NCBI GenBank assembly: GCA_005776945.1
Contig: SXOB01000036.1
Coordinates: 16,460-80,459, forward strand
From: Pseudomonadota bacterium
Lineage (GTDB): Bacteria; Myxococcota_A; UBA796; GCA-2862545
Direction of reading: 5' to 3'
Length of the DNA stretch: 64,000 nt
This document shows positions 47,679 to 56,281 of this stretch, piece by piece. Under the pieces are notes generated by a model that did no database searches, was not told the origin of the DNA, and was given only the letters and a program-made list of their open reading frames with translations. How positions within the stretch are numbered: position 1 is the first letter of the stretch; each line of letters starts with the position of its first letter. Position numbers and translations under genes: made by a program.

Positions 47679-48343
47679 GGCGCCTCCCAGTGGGTCACGA
47701 CTTCGGTGCGTTCGTGGCTGTCGTCCCGAGGGCGCAGGCCCTCGCGCAGTGCGGTCAGCAAGGCCTGGTAGCGAGACGCGGCCTCGGCGATGGCGGCCGT
47801 GTCGAGGCGGAGGCTCCCGTGGATCGCAAATGGCGGGAGGAACCGCATACCGCAGAGCTTGGCGGTCTGTTCCAGCGGTGCGAGCAATTGGCGAAGCGTG
47901 AAGCGGTTGTGGCCTTCGGGACCGTAGGCCTCGGCGGGGCCACCCGTGGAGAATGCGTGGATCCAGGTCTTGCCCATGAGGGCATTTCCGTTCGGTCCGT
48001 AGGCCCAGCCGAACAGCAACACCTGGTCGATCCACTCCTTGACCAGCGATGGCGTGCTGTACCAGTAGAAGGGGTGTTGGAGGACCACGACGTCGTGCGC
48101 CAGAAGCAGAGCCTGTTCGTGGGGCACGTCCACGTCGTGGTCAGGGTAGCTCTCGTACAGGTCGTGGACGGTCACACCGGGCACGGCGCGCGCCGCCCGG
48201 GCCAGGGGGCCATTCACCCGGCTCCGGTGCAGCGCCGGATGGGCGAGGAGGACGAGGACGCGAGCGTCGGACGGGACGTCCGTGCGGGACGGCAGCTTGG
48301 GTCGGGAGGTCAGGTGGGCCCTCTGGTGGTCGGCGCTCCCCAC
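47675..48343 (-). CDS. kefF: KefF/KefG-like NAD(P)H quinone oxidoreductase
   Basis: A flavodoxin-fold ancillary protein of a Kef system, 222 residues. The pattern is close to E. coli KefF: LLAHPALHRSRVN, DLYESYPDHDVDV, VVLQHPFYWYSTPSLVKEWID, FGWAYGPNGNALMGK, STGGP and CGMRFLPPFAIHG. A GTG at 48343 is used; the first 25 residues are a low-complexity tail and the true start may lie inside. It overlaps kefC by four bases. KefG is an alternative name. Confidence 0.87.
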   Translation of the reverse strand: MGSADHQRAHLTSRPKLPSRTDVPSDARVLVLLAHPALHRSRVNGPLARAARAVPGVTVHDLYESYPDHDVDVPHEQALLLAHDVVVLQHPFYWYSTPSLVKEWIDQVLLFGWAYGPNGNALMGKTWIHAFSTGGPAEAYGPEGHNRFTLRQLLAPLEQTAKLCGMRFLPPFAIHGSLRLDTAAIAEAASRYQALLTALREGLRPRDDSHERTEVVTHWEAP

Positions 48344-48391
48344 CCCGGCGCCCGCCCCGCCTGTCGACAGGTCGGGCGCCTTGTCGGGACG

Positions 48392-50545
48392 TCACGCCGG
48401 CAGCGTCATGGTCCCATTCGTCGTGCGGTACCAAATGTAGGCGGCTGCGCCGACCAGGACCAGGAATCCGAGGACGTACGGCCAGCGCGAGGCCTTTTCG
48501 GCGTACGGGTCGCCAAGGTCCCGGGAGGCGCCCTCTGGCAATTCGGCGAGGTGGGTCAGAGACTTGCCGAAGGGGATGTTGACCCGGGCTTGGGCGTTGA
48601 TCGCCCAGCCGTCCGCATCGAGGATGGGTCCCAGGTTGCGGCGTCGCAGTTTGAGAGCCGCCACGAGCATGGATGGCCCCGAAATGACGAGCAACAAGCC
48701 CAAGATACCGAGAGGCATCAAAAGGCCCAGGCCGAAGAACGCCTGCATGATGGCGCCCAAGACGGTCGAGATGGCGCCGACGGCCAACCCGATGGCGGCG
48801 AGTGTGCCGATGTCGAAGGGCGGCTTGGGCGGGGCGGCAGGCGGCGCGTCGGGAGCGGGCGGCGCTACGCTGTCGATGTTTGCCGTCGCCGTCGCCGCAG
48901 CGTCCATTTTCGCGGACGACGCCGCTTCGGCCGCCGCCTCGCGCTTGGCGATAGTCTCTTCGACCGTGCGGACGAACTTCTTGTAGGGCGACCAGAAGGC
49001 CTGGCGGATGCTGATGGGGTTCTCGACCAGCTTCGTGATGCGGGCGTCGTAGTCGCGCCCTTGCCGGTCGTAGAAGACCCCGTTGCGGCCGACCATGATG
49101 TTGTCGACGTCGCCATCCGTCACAGCAGCGCAGATCGACATCTGCAGGCCATCGCTGCGCCGGGTGCAGTCGAAATAGGCCAAGTATGCGCCGGCAAGGC
49201 CCGCCATGGCGCCGTGGCGTCCGGCATCCTCGACGCGAAGGACGAGGTCGCAGCTGCGCTGGTCGAAGAAGAGGGTTCCGGCCTGGAAGATGGCCTTCTC
49301 GGTGCGGCCGTAGAACGCGCTGAAGTTGACGTAGTTGCGGAGTAGGCGGCCGAGGTGGTGCGCATAGCGGACAAGTCGCTCGACCTGCTGGATGCCTTCA
49401 GCTTCGTGCCGCAGGGCCTCGTCGGCCGCAATCAAGGCCAGGAGATCGGCCTTCGCACTGCCAGCGAGCAACTCGCTTGCACGAGCGGCGTCGACCCCGG
49501 CGACAGAAGCGCCTGCCTCGGCGGCACGCCAGGCGGCGTAAGGGGCGAGGGCACCCTTGATCGTAGCCCAATCGGCCGCATTGAGGTCTGCGCGGTCGCC
49601 GAACATCGGCCTCACGACGTGGGCCACGAAGGCGGAAACGCGGTCACTCCAGGCCGGGTTGACGCCGACCTTCAACGGCAGCGACTTTCCGGCCTCGATC
49701 AGGGCGAGCGGGAAGGCTTCAAGCTCCTTGGCGTCGGCGCTGAGGTCGTGGGATGCGATGGCCGCGAATTCGCCTTCAGCGCGGTTGAGCGAGGCGAGGC
49801 TGCGGGGGTCGAAACCCGCGAGACGGGTCCGGCTGAAGAAGTCGTCGATCTTGGCAGCAACGGCTGAGAGCGCCGCGCTTGCCGCCGCCGTTCCTTCGCC
49901 GAGGGGCAGCAGGGCCGCCGCGTCGGTCGTGCCCCGCGCCTGCCAAGCCAGCCGATCGGCAAGCGCGGCGAAGAAGGCCTCCACCCTGCCCGCATTGACG
50001 CCCAAGGCGCCAGAACGATCGGCCACGCCGCCGACGGACCCGACGATTTGCTCGATGAGGGCGGACAGCGCGGCATCGGAGGTGGCGCTGGGGTGGACGA
50101 CGCCGTCGCCGTTGAGCGGCATGCTGGCAAAGATGACGGACGTGTCGCCGACGTCTGCGAGTGTGATCTCGTTGCTGGCGGGGCGCCCAAGGCTCGTCAG
50201 GACGGACCGCGCTGTCGCCAATGTGGCCTTGCCTTCGGCGTTGTCCTCACGGATTGCGGAGAGGGGCAGGCCCTTTCCCGGAGAAAAGATGATCGCGGGG
50301 TCTTTGAGGAGGCGGCAGACGAAGTCGACGGCGGCCAGGACCTCGGGTGCGCGAACGCGGCCGTCGCCGTTGCCGTCGACAAGCGCCATGGTGCGCTCGT
50401 CCATGTCGTGCCCGCGCACGGGGCAGCTCAGCGCAACCCACAATTTCTGGTCGAGGGTGTGCAGATTGCGAAGCTCGTCAGCCGTCTCGAGGCGGACCTG
50501 GTTGACGCCGCCGGCGGTGTAGAAACGCCAGGGAAAATTGGACAT
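48392..50545 (-). CDS. EF-hand membrane protein, unknown function
   Basis: 717 residues, ATG 50545 behind GGAGG. Residues 57-68 form a perfect EF-hand loop (DGNGDGRVRAPE), and a second weaker loop (LNGDGVVHPS) lies near 145. The central 350 residues are helical. After an Ala/Pro linker (about 560-590) come two membrane helices (about 590-645) and a last helix near residue 700 (YVLGFLVLVGAAAYIWY), followed by a short tail. I do not recognise the family. It may sense calcium or act as an envelope protein. Confidence 0.75.
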   Translation of the reverse strand: MSNFPWRFYTAGGVNQVRLETADELRNLHTLDQKLWVALSCPVRGHDMDERTMALVDGNGDGRVRAPEVLAAVDFVCRLLKDPAIIFSPGKGLPLSAIREDNAEGKATLATARSVLTSLGRPASNEITLADVGDTSVIFASMPLNGDGVVHPSATSDAALSALIEQIVGSVGGVADRSGALGVNAGRVEAFFAALADRLAWQARGTTDAAALLPLGEGTAAASAALSAVAAKIDDFFSRTRLAGFDPRSLASLNRAEGEFAAIASHDLSADAKELEAFPLALIEAGKSLPLKVGVNPAWSDRVSAFVAHVVRPMFGDRADLNAADWATIKGALAPYAAWRAAEAGASVAGVDAARASELLAGSAKADLLALIAADEALRHEAEGIQQVERLVRYAHHLGRLLRNYVNFSAFYGRTEKAIFQAGTLFFDQRSCDLVLRVEDAGRHGAMAGLAGAYLAYFDCTRRSDGLQMSICAAVTDGDVDNIMVGRNGVFYDRQGRDYDARITKLVENPISIRQAFWSPYKKFVRTVEETIAKREAAAEAASSAKMDAAATATANIDSVAPPAPDAPPAAPPKPPFDIGTLAAIGLAVGAISTVLGAIMQAFFGLGLLMPLGILGLLLVISGPSMLVAALKLRRRNLGPILDADGWAINAQARVNIPFGKSLTHLAELPEGASRDLGDPYAEKASRWPYVLGFLVLVGAAAYIWYRTTNGTMTLPA

Positions 50546-50857
50546 GTGAACGGCCTCCAGCCGCGTTGAACATCGTAGTTTTGAGGGTGGGGTTCTTATG
50601 GCGGGCGGGCCGCGCTGGCCATGGCGGACAACGTGGCTCCAACCTGCGCGTTCCCGAGGCTGGTGGCCCCGGCGTATGCGCTGGCCCTCATCTCGTAGCG
50701 GCCCATCGACATTCCCTGCCGTGGTTCGGCCCTTCGAGCAGGGCGAGCGTTCGGCGAGATCGGGTCGTCAGAGGCGGGCAGGGGAACGCTCGTCGCCCAT
50801 CCATCCATCGCGGATGGCAACGTAAGGCGTTTGGCGAATGTCAGCCGACGAGAACGC
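50546..50857. other. 312-bp region without a supported gene
   Basis: Lies between the EF-hand protein start and tRNA-Ala. Small frames on both strands have no ribosome site and no recognisable product. It must hold the promoter of the EF-hand gene and the 3' processing or termination region of the tRNA transcript; no clear hairpin-T-run was seen. Confidence 0.5.
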
Positions 50858-50930
50858 TGGAGACGATCGGATTCGAACCGACGACCCCCTGCGTGCAAAG
50901 CAGGTGCTCTGCCAATTGAGCTACGTCCCC
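50858..50930 (-). tRNA. trnA-TGC: tRNA-Ala (anticodon TGC)
   Basis: 73 bases. The 7-bp acceptor GGGGACG pairs with CGTCTCC (one G-U), the discriminator is A, the D-loop is GCTCAATTGGCAGAGC, the anticodon loop is TTTGCAC with TGC, and the T-arm has GGTTCGAATCC. CCA is not encoded. It lies five bases downstream of tRNA-Ile in the same transcript. Confidence 0.95.
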
Positions 50931-50935
50931 GTGCA

Positions 50936-51012
50936 TGGTGGGCCCGGGCAGACTTGAACTGCCGACCTCGCGCTTATCAGGCGCGCGCTCTACCCACCTG
51001 AGCTACGGGCCC
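50936..51012 (-). tRNA. trnI-GAT: tRNA-Ile (anticodon GAT), CCA encoded
   Basis: 77 bases including an encoded CCA. The acceptor GGGCCCG pairs with CGGGCCC, the D-loop is GCTCAGGTGGGTAGAGC, the anticodon loop is CTGATAA, and the T-arm has AGTTCAAGTCT. It is transcribed before tRNA-Ala. This Ile-Ala pair usually sits in the 16S-23S spacer, but no rRNA is present here. Confidence 0.95.
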
Positions 51013-51076
51013 CGAACGGCGCCAGGGCGCCGTCGAGCGCCCAGCGCCTATGTTCTGGCGGGCCCCAACGTCAAGT

Positions 51077-52078
51077 TCAGGCGACTTCTCGGATGTTCCC
51101 GCGCTCACGAAGGCGCACGAGCGCCTCGCGTTCGAGCTGGCGGACGCGCTCACGGGAGAGCTCCATGCCGTCGCCGACGGACGACAACGTGCGGAACTCG
51201 TCGTCCTCCAGGCCGTAGCGCTTGCGCAGGACCGCCTTGTGGCGGTCGCCGAGCAGGTTCTCGAAGCTGTCCATGAGGCGCTCCAACTCCTGATGCTCCG
51301 CGACCATCGCGTCGGTGTCTTCGACGGATTCATCCGCGAGGACGGCCTCCATGGGGCGTTTCATGCTGCCGCCATCCTCGCTCGGTTCGTCGAGCGACAA
51401 CGTTCGACCATGGCTCATGAGGAACTGGGCGCGCTTGAGGTCGATGCCGACCTCCGCGGCGAGATCCGCCAAGGTGTAGCTCTCGCCGGCGTCGTCAAAG
51501 GTCTTCATCGCCTTGCGCAAGTTGCGGGTCTGTTCGACGGCGCAGCCCGGTAGCCGGATCGGGCGCCCGGTGTGGTCGATCGCCCGGGTCATCTGCGCGC
51601 GCACCCACCATCGCGCGTACGTGCTGAAGCGGATGCCGCGGGATGGCTCGAAGCGCTTTGCCGCACGGAGCAGGCCGATGAAGCCCTCCTGGACCAAGTC
51701 CGCCTCGTCCATGAAGGGACCGGCCAGCTTGCGGGCCTCACCGTGGGCGATGCGGCGCCCGGACATGGCGAGCGACCAGCGCAGGCCCTCGGCCTCGGCC
51801 CAGGCGGCCCGAGCACGGCGAACTGGCAGCTTCCAGCGCATGTCGGTCTCGCTGAGCTGCCAGGAGAGCCGGATGGCCGTCTCGAGGCGCGTGACGCGGC
51901 CAGACCGCGTCCGTTCCGCACGTCGGCGGCCGCTATACAGAACCTCGCGGGCCTCCGGGATTTCCCGGATCGCCTCCTCTGCGCGCATCTCGGCCGCGAG
52001 GATCTGCTTTCCGACCCGTTGTTCCTCTTCCGCCGTCCAGCGCCGAGCGCGCGCTGCTTCACGTGCTGCGTCGTTCAC
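51077..52078 (-). CDS. RNA polymerase sigma-70-family factor
   Basis: About 333 residues. GGAGGTGAAC sits just before GTG 52078; GTG 52084 lies inside that site. Region 2 has DLVQEGFIGLLRAAKRFE and FSTYARWWVRAQMTRAI, region 3 starts IRLPGC, and region 4 has KRYGLEDDE, ELSRERVRQLEREALVRL. It is a group 2/3 factor (RpoD/RpoH-like) rather than an ECF factor. The N-terminal 110 residues are Arg-rich and poorly conserved, with no clear region 1.1. The 108-bp space upstream contains its promoter. It lies directly upstream of the tRNA pair, same strand, 64 bp apart. Confidence 0.9.
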   Translation of the reverse strand: MNDAAREAARARRWTAEEEQRVGKQILAAEMRAEEAIREIPEAREVLYSGRRRAERTRSGRVTRLETAIRLSWQLSETDMRWKLPVRRARAAWAEAEGLRWSLAMSGRRIAHGEARKLAGPFMDEADLVQEGFIGLLRAAKRFEPSRGIRFSTYARWWVRAQMTRAIDHTGRPIRLPGCAVEQTRNLRKAMKTFDDAGESYTLADLAAEVGIDLKRAQFLMSHGRTLSLDEPSEDGGSMKRPMEAVLADESVEDTDAMVAEHQELERLMDSFENLLGDRHKAVLRKRYGLEDDEFRTLSSVGDGMELSRERVRQLEREALVRLRERGNIREVA

Positions 52079-52186
52079 GTTCACCTCCGTGCCCAGGCAC
52101 CAACATGCCCACGGTACGAGCCGGCGGTCGTCACGAATTGCAAGCAAGCGTGACAGCCGCCTGACGTTTCCGGCGCTGGCGGGCCC

Positions 52187-52729
52187 TCAGGAGCCTACGA
52201 GCGCCGCCACGAGGTCGAAGTCGCCCGGGTCGATGGCGCCGCTGCGCACACAACGAACGCGGTCCTCACGGTCGACGAAGATGTGAAGCGGGATGGCGGT
52301 CCCCGCGTCGAGCCCTTGGGCCGCCAGCCAAGGGGCGAGATTCTCAGGCCCCGCAACGCGGAGCGTGCCAAGGGGGAACTCCGGGTGCCGCTTGAGCCAA
52401 ATCTGCATGCGCGACGGGTCCTCGTCCACCGACACGAAGGTCATCGCGACCTGTGGCAGTTTCTGGCGCCACTGCAGCAACATGGGCATCTCTGCAACGC
52501 AGGGGCCGCACCAGGTGGCCCATACGTTGATCCAGCGCCAGCCATCGGCGTCGGGCCAGGGGTCGGTCGTCGGCAGGGGCGTGAAGGGTCGCGCGTCGGC
52601 CGCGGTCGCGCTGACCTCACAGAAGCCGGCGACGCGGCGAGGGTCGACGACCTTGGGCGCTGCCACGACGTCGACTCGCCGCGACGGCGCGGACGTGTCT
52701 TCACCGCAGGCGAGGGCCAACAGCAGCAT
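52187..52729 (-). CDS. TlpA-like thioredoxin-fold lipoprotein
   Basis: A 180-residue protein from ATG 52729, which overlaps the upstream stop (TGATG); the signal is MLLLALAC, cysteine 8. GTG codons a few residues upstream could lengthen it to about 14 residues before the cysteine. The thioredoxin active site is WATWCGPC (C74, C77), with a cis-Pro segment AIPLHIFVD. This is a TlpA/ResA-type periplasmic thiol reductase or, with its neighbours, an oxidising partner. It is last in the redox operon. Confidence 0.88.
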   Translation of the reverse strand: MLLLALACGEDTSAPSRRVDVVAAPKVVDPRRVAGFCEVSATAADARPFTPLPTTDPWPDADGWRWINVWATWCGPCVAEMPMLLQWRQKLPQVAMTFVSVDEDPSRMQIWLKRHPEFPLGTLRVAGPENLAPWLAAQGLDAGTAIPLHIFVDREDRVRCVRSGAIDPGDFDLVAALVGS

Positions 52730-53421
52730 CACAGGCGGCAATCGATCCACGCGACGAATGCGGACCGGTTGAGGTCGGCGTCGGTGCAACTCGCCGGATC
52801 CCCGCTGCGGGTCCACGTGCAGTAGTTCTGGCTGAGCTGAGCGAACTCTTCGCCAAGCTGCAAGAGGCCGACCTGCTGGTCGAGTTCGGGGTTCTCGAAC
52901 GCCGTCTCGAGGTGCGTCAGTACGGCGTTGCCGCGGCGCTGCGAGAGCTCGCGGTTGTGCTCTGAGCTGCCTTCTGGCGACGACCGCGCGACGACGAAGA
53001 ACCAGCTTGCTCCGCGTTGGTCCGCGAAGAGCTTCTCCAGCAGCGCCTGGTCCGACCCATCGAGTGCGTCGGAGTCGAGGTCGAATTGTACGATGCCGGC
53101 GCGATCGGAAAGCGGGTCGAACAGGGCGTTGAAGTCGCCGCCGGACAGGGCCGCGACGGACTTGGCCTCCAGGGGCTGGCATCCGCGTCCTCCAGCGCTC
53201 GAGTCGAGTCCGCACGACTGAAGGACGCGCCGGAGGATCTTCTTCAATTCGGGCGTGCAGTAGGACTCGTCGCTGGCCGCGGCGACCGCCGCCTGTGCCG
53301 ACGGGTCGGGCGACGTTTCCGCTTCGACGAGCCTCGCCTCGGCGCTCGACGTCCACACCATCGCGAGGATGGGCGTGACAAAGAACGCCCCCACGAGGAC
53401 GGGAAGTGCAACCTTGTTCAT
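52729..53421 (-). CDS. Membrane-anchored OmpA-like periplasmic protein
   Basis: 230 residues from ATG 53421 behind GGAGGCACG. One N-terminal helix (residues 5-25) is followed by an acidic linker and a C-terminal domain. That domain resembles OmpA-like peptidoglycan-binding folds: VQFDLDSDALDGSDQ, VVARSSPEGSSEHNRELSQRRGNAV. The match is moderate because the helix signature is altered. Six or so cysteines in the mature part suggest disulfides, which fits its place between DsbA/VKOR and TlpA-like genes. It overlaps the upstream gene by ATGA. Confidence 0.72.
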   Translation of the reverse strand: MNKVALPVLVGAFFVTPILAMVWTSSAEARLVEAETSPDPSAQAAVAAASDESYCTPELKKILRRVLQSCGLDSSAGGRGCQPLEAKSVAALSGGDFNALFDPLSDRAGIVQFDLDSDALDGSDQALLEKLFADQRGASWFFVVARSSPEGSSEHNRELSQRRGNAVLTHLETAFENPELDQQVGLLQLGEEFAQLSQNYCTWTRSGDPASCTDADLNRSAFVAWIDCRL

Positions 53422-54677
53422 CGTGCCTCCTTGCGGCCAGCGAGCATCTTCGTGAGGGCCCAATCCAGGCCGAGGTCGGTGTCCTCGTCGCACAACCGGA
53501 CGCCGTCGACGAAGAGTTGCGGGGTGACGATGGGGAGCTGGTTCTGGACGGCCCAGCGGAGCGAGCGGTTGACCCTCTGGCGGGCCTTGTCCGAGCCCAC
53601 GCAGCCGCGGACGCCGGGGAAGGCCTCGCCAACCATGCGGGCGGCGGCGGCGGGGTCTGCGGCCGAGGCCGTCTTGATGGCTTCGCCGTGCTCAAAGGCC
53701 CAAGCGAGGACCTTGGTGCCGTCTCCTTCGGCGCACAGGACGGCCTCGCTGATGGCGCAGGCGCCTGGGTGGACGGCCGAGCCGACCATCCAGTTGCAGG
53801 CATTGTCGAGCGGGAACATGACCGCGCTACGCGAAAGCCGAGCGTCGAGACCGGAGAACGCAAGTCGGTCCTCAAATGCGGCGCAGGACGGGCAGAGGGG
53901 GTCAATGAGCTCGATGGCTTTGACGCCGTTGGGCGGCCCGCCGAGCGGCACGAACAAATGGGCGGGGTCGGCGGGCTTGATCAACTCGCCGCATTGGCCC
54001 AACTTGTCGGAGAAGTCTGGCGCCAGGACCAGGTAGGCCAGGACGGGCGCAACGACGAAGGCGCTGGCCTCGGCGGCGCCCCACGCGAACGTCATGCCGT
54101 ACGCGGGCGTCGGAGCGGGGGCCGCGTCCAGGTTTTCGGGGGGAGCCTCGTCGTCTCCCTCTTCGGCGGGCGGCGGCGGGGAAGGCTTCCGCGCACCCCA
54201 GACCAAGGCGATGGCGGCGATGGCCAAAACGGCGCTCGACGCGTACATGCCGGCGCAGGTCTTGCAGAGTTCACCGAGGATGAAGGCGGAGATCGAGCCG
54301 TAGACGATGCTCGCGGCCACCGGCATCCCGGTCGCGGCGAGGAGGAAAGTGGTCGCGGCCTTGTCGGTCGCCTTGCCGTCGAGCGCCATCCGAGCGGCCC
54401 GCCAGAAGAGGAAGGCGTAGACGGCCATGCCGGCGAGCGTCGTGGGGATGCCGCCCCAGAGCCAGGTGCGGAACACCGATGAGTAGGGACTCATGAGCGC
54501 GGCATGGCATCCGGAGCTGCCGCTCGCGTCTCGGCCGAGGCCCGGGACGAAGGAGCAACTCAGGCTGTGGGTCTGACGGTCGAGGTGCTGCACGAAGTCG
54601 GCCGTGGACACGGCCGCGAAGGTGAAGCCGGCCGCAGCCGCCAGCAAGAACACGATCAGCGCGGGACGCAGTTTCAT
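53418..54677 (-). CDS. VKOR-DsbA fusion, disulfide-bond forming enzyme
   Basis: 419 residues. The N-terminal half is a vitamin-K-epoxide-reductase-family membrane domain with four to five helices, loop cysteines C41 and C57 and the quinone-side CKTC (C138, C141). After an acidic Pro-rich linker and one more helix comes a DsbA/DsbG-type thioredoxin domain with CPSC (C262, C265) and the cis-Pro segment VTPQLFVDG. Bacterial VKOR re-oxidises DsbA using quinone, so one polypeptide can make disulfides. The ATG 54677 start is chosen; the frame continues upstream without a good site. Confidence 0.88.
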   Translation of the reverse strand: MKLRPALIVFLLAAAAGFTFAAVSTADFVQHLDRQTHSLSCSFVPGLGRDASGSSGCHAALMSPYSSVFRTWLWGGIPTTLAGMAVYAFLFWRAARMALDGKATDKAATTFLLAATGMPVAASIVYGSISAFILGELCKTCAGMYASSAVLAIAAIALVWGARKPSPPPPAEEGDDEAPPENLDAAPAPTPAYGMTFAWGAAEASAFVVAPVLAYLVLAPDFSDKLGQCGELIKPADPAHLFVPLGGPPNGVKAIELIDPLCPSCAAFEDRLAFSGLDARLSRSAVMFPLDNACNWMVGSAVHPGACAISEAVLCAEGDGTKVLAWAFEHGEAIKTASAADPAAAARMVGEAFPGVRGCVGSDKARQRVNRSLRWAVQNQLPIVTPQLFVDGVRLCDEDTDLGLDWALTKMLAGRKEAR

Positions 54678-54805
54678 GGCCAACTTTCGGGGGATGCGGG
54701 GGAGCCTTGGGCGGCCCTGGGGGAAGACGGAGGTGTGCAGCATCGCACGTCTGCGACGTAGATGCAAGGTTGGTCCGTCTCGATCCGACCGATCCGGTCA
54801 GCGGA

Positions 54806-55384
54806 TCAGAGGAGGTTGGTTCCGCACCACGTGCAATCGGCGCTGCCGTCGTCGTCGAATACCACCGCGTCAGTGACGGGCCCCGAGCATGCGCTGCAGC
54901 TCTTTGGCAGATGGCGCCGCTGCGACCGATTCACCGCGACCGGGGCGGCCACCGCGGGCGTGATGCCGAAGCGACTGCGAACCTCGCCGTCGAGACGGTC
55001 CGCGGCTTCCGCATGGCCGCCGGCGCGAAGGGCGGCGGAGACGGCCGCGTAGCGGCGAGCGACCTTCGGACGATGGGAACCGTGGCCGGCGACCGACGCC
55101 GCGAGCGCCTCGTCGACGGCGCGATTTGCGTCCCCGGCCGTGGCGCGCGCCTGCGCACCAAGGAGCGCCGCGAATGCTGCGATGCCCGGCCGCCCGCGCT
55201 CTTCCGCGCGGGACGCCAACTCGGCGAACCGGTCTGCCGCGCCTGCGGCGTCGCCCGCCTTCAGCAACGCGTGGGCGCCTTCCATGGCCTGGCGAACCGC
55301 CGGCGGAAGGGGCGCTCCGGTTCCGCGCCGCCCACCGGCCACCATGGGGCCCTGTCCAAAGCCACGTCCGAATCCGCCGCGCAT
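54806..55384 (-). CDS. TPR-like protein with zinc-ribbon C-terminus
   Basis: 192 residues, ATG after GGAGGTCAAG. A Gly/Arg-rich N-terminus leads to Ala-rich paired helices (about 25-125) like tetratricopeptide units. The C-terminus has CSACSG ... CTWCGTNLL, a probable four-cysteine zinc ribbon. There is no signal peptide, so it is cytoplasmic. It begins 21 bp after the transporter stop, and 128 bp separate it from the VKOR gene, which may have its own promoter there. Confidence 0.72.
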   Translation of the reverse strand: MRGGFGRGFGQGPMVAGGRRGTGAPLPPAVRQAMEGAHALLKAGDAAGAADRFAELASRAEERGRPGIAAFAALLGAQARATAGDANRAVDEALAASVAGHGSHRPKVARRYAAVSAALRAGGHAEAADRLDGEVRSRFGITPAVAAPVAVNRSQRRHLPKSCSACSGPVTDAVVFDDDGSADCTWCGTNLL

Positions 55385-55405
55385 CTTGACCTCCGGAGGT
55401 CGGCG

Positions 55406-56281
55406 CTATCCCGTCGGCCGGTTGGCGTTGGCGGCGACGGCGACGGCGGCCAGGGTCAGCGCTCCGGCGACGATGGACGCAGGGCTCGGCCGCGCGCCGA
55501 ACGCGACGCTGGCAAGGAGGGCGGCGCCGACGGGTTCGAGGAGCAACACAAGGGACACCCGGCTCGCTGGCCACCACCGCAGCGCCCACGACAGGCTCTG
55601 GTGTCCGAGGAGTTGGGGCCCGAGCACGCACCAAGCGATGCCAAACCAGGCGGAGGTGGAGAAGCCGGTGAACGACGTGGCCGTTGCGACGGCGGCGGCC
55701 CCGCATACCAGCGCTGCGGGGGTCGTCAGCGCGGCCGTCCAGGCGACGACGTCCAGATCCTGGCGCACGCGCTCGCCGATGCTCAGCACGCCGGCGTAGG
55801 CGACGGCCGCGACGACGGCGAGGGCATCTCCCGTCAGGCTCGCGTCGGCGGCTCCGCTTCCCGCCAAGCCTCCGGCGCTAAGCGCCGCGATGCCAGCGGC
55901 GCACCAGAAGGCCGCTTTGGGTGGCCGACCCTGGGCCGCCTCGATCGCGCCGGACGCGAGCGGGACGAGGCTCACGAGCACAGCCGCGTGCCAGACGCTC
56001 GTGAGGTGGACCGCGGCGAACCACGCCACGAAGTGGACGGCCAACAGTGTGCCAGCCGACCCGATCGCGAGCGCGGACCGGCCCGATATTCGGCTCAGGC
56101 GGCGCCAGGACCACGGCAGGAGAATCGCTGCCGTTGCCCCAAGGCGCCAGGTCGCGAGGGCCAGCGGCGGGACCTCTGGCATGGCGCGGACAGCGATCGC
56201 GGAAGTCGACAAGGCGACCAGTCCCACGGCCAGAATGGCGGCCACACGGGCGTTAGAGGGCGCTGCTGCGGAGGACGTCAT
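55406..56281 (-). CDS. EamA/DMT-family transporter
   Basis: 291 residues with about ten helices in two EamA halves. Examples are LAVGLVALSTSAIAVRAMPEVPP near the start and LLLLEPVGAALLASVAFGARP in the second half. Such proteins export metabolites or amino acids; the substrate is unknown. The ATG at 56281-56279 overlaps the divergent ATG of the next gene by two bases (CATG). A GTG at 56245 would start closer to the first helix and is an alternative. No good ribosome site is seen for either. Confidence 0.85.
   Translation of the reverse strand: MTSSAAAPSNARVAAILAVGLVALSTSAIAVRAMPEVPPLALATWRLGATAAILLPWSWRRLSRISGRSALAIGSAGTLLAVHFVAWFAAVHLTSVWHAAVLVSLVPLASGAIEAAQGRPPKAAFWCAAGIAALSAGGLAGSGAADASLTGDALAVVAAVAYAGVLSIGERVRQDLDVVAWTAALTTPAALVCGAAAVATATSFTGFSTSAWFGIAWCVLGPQLLGHQSLSWALRWWPASRVSLVLLLEPVGAALLASVAFGARPSPASIVAGALTLAAVAVAANANRPTG

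Noticed and set aside
48000..49345. Plus-strand open frame 47690-49345
   Set aside because: Antisense to kefF and the EF-hand protein; composition is that of a shadow frame.
50546..50857. Possible small genes beside the tRNAs
   Set aside because: Frames on both strands lack ribosome sites and are rich in Arg/Pro/Gly; no similarity recognised.
50858..51012. Evidence of an rRNA operon around the Ile-Ala tRNA pair
   Set aside because: Flanking sequence encodes a sigma factor and an EF-hand membrane protein; no 16S, 23S or 5S sequence is present.
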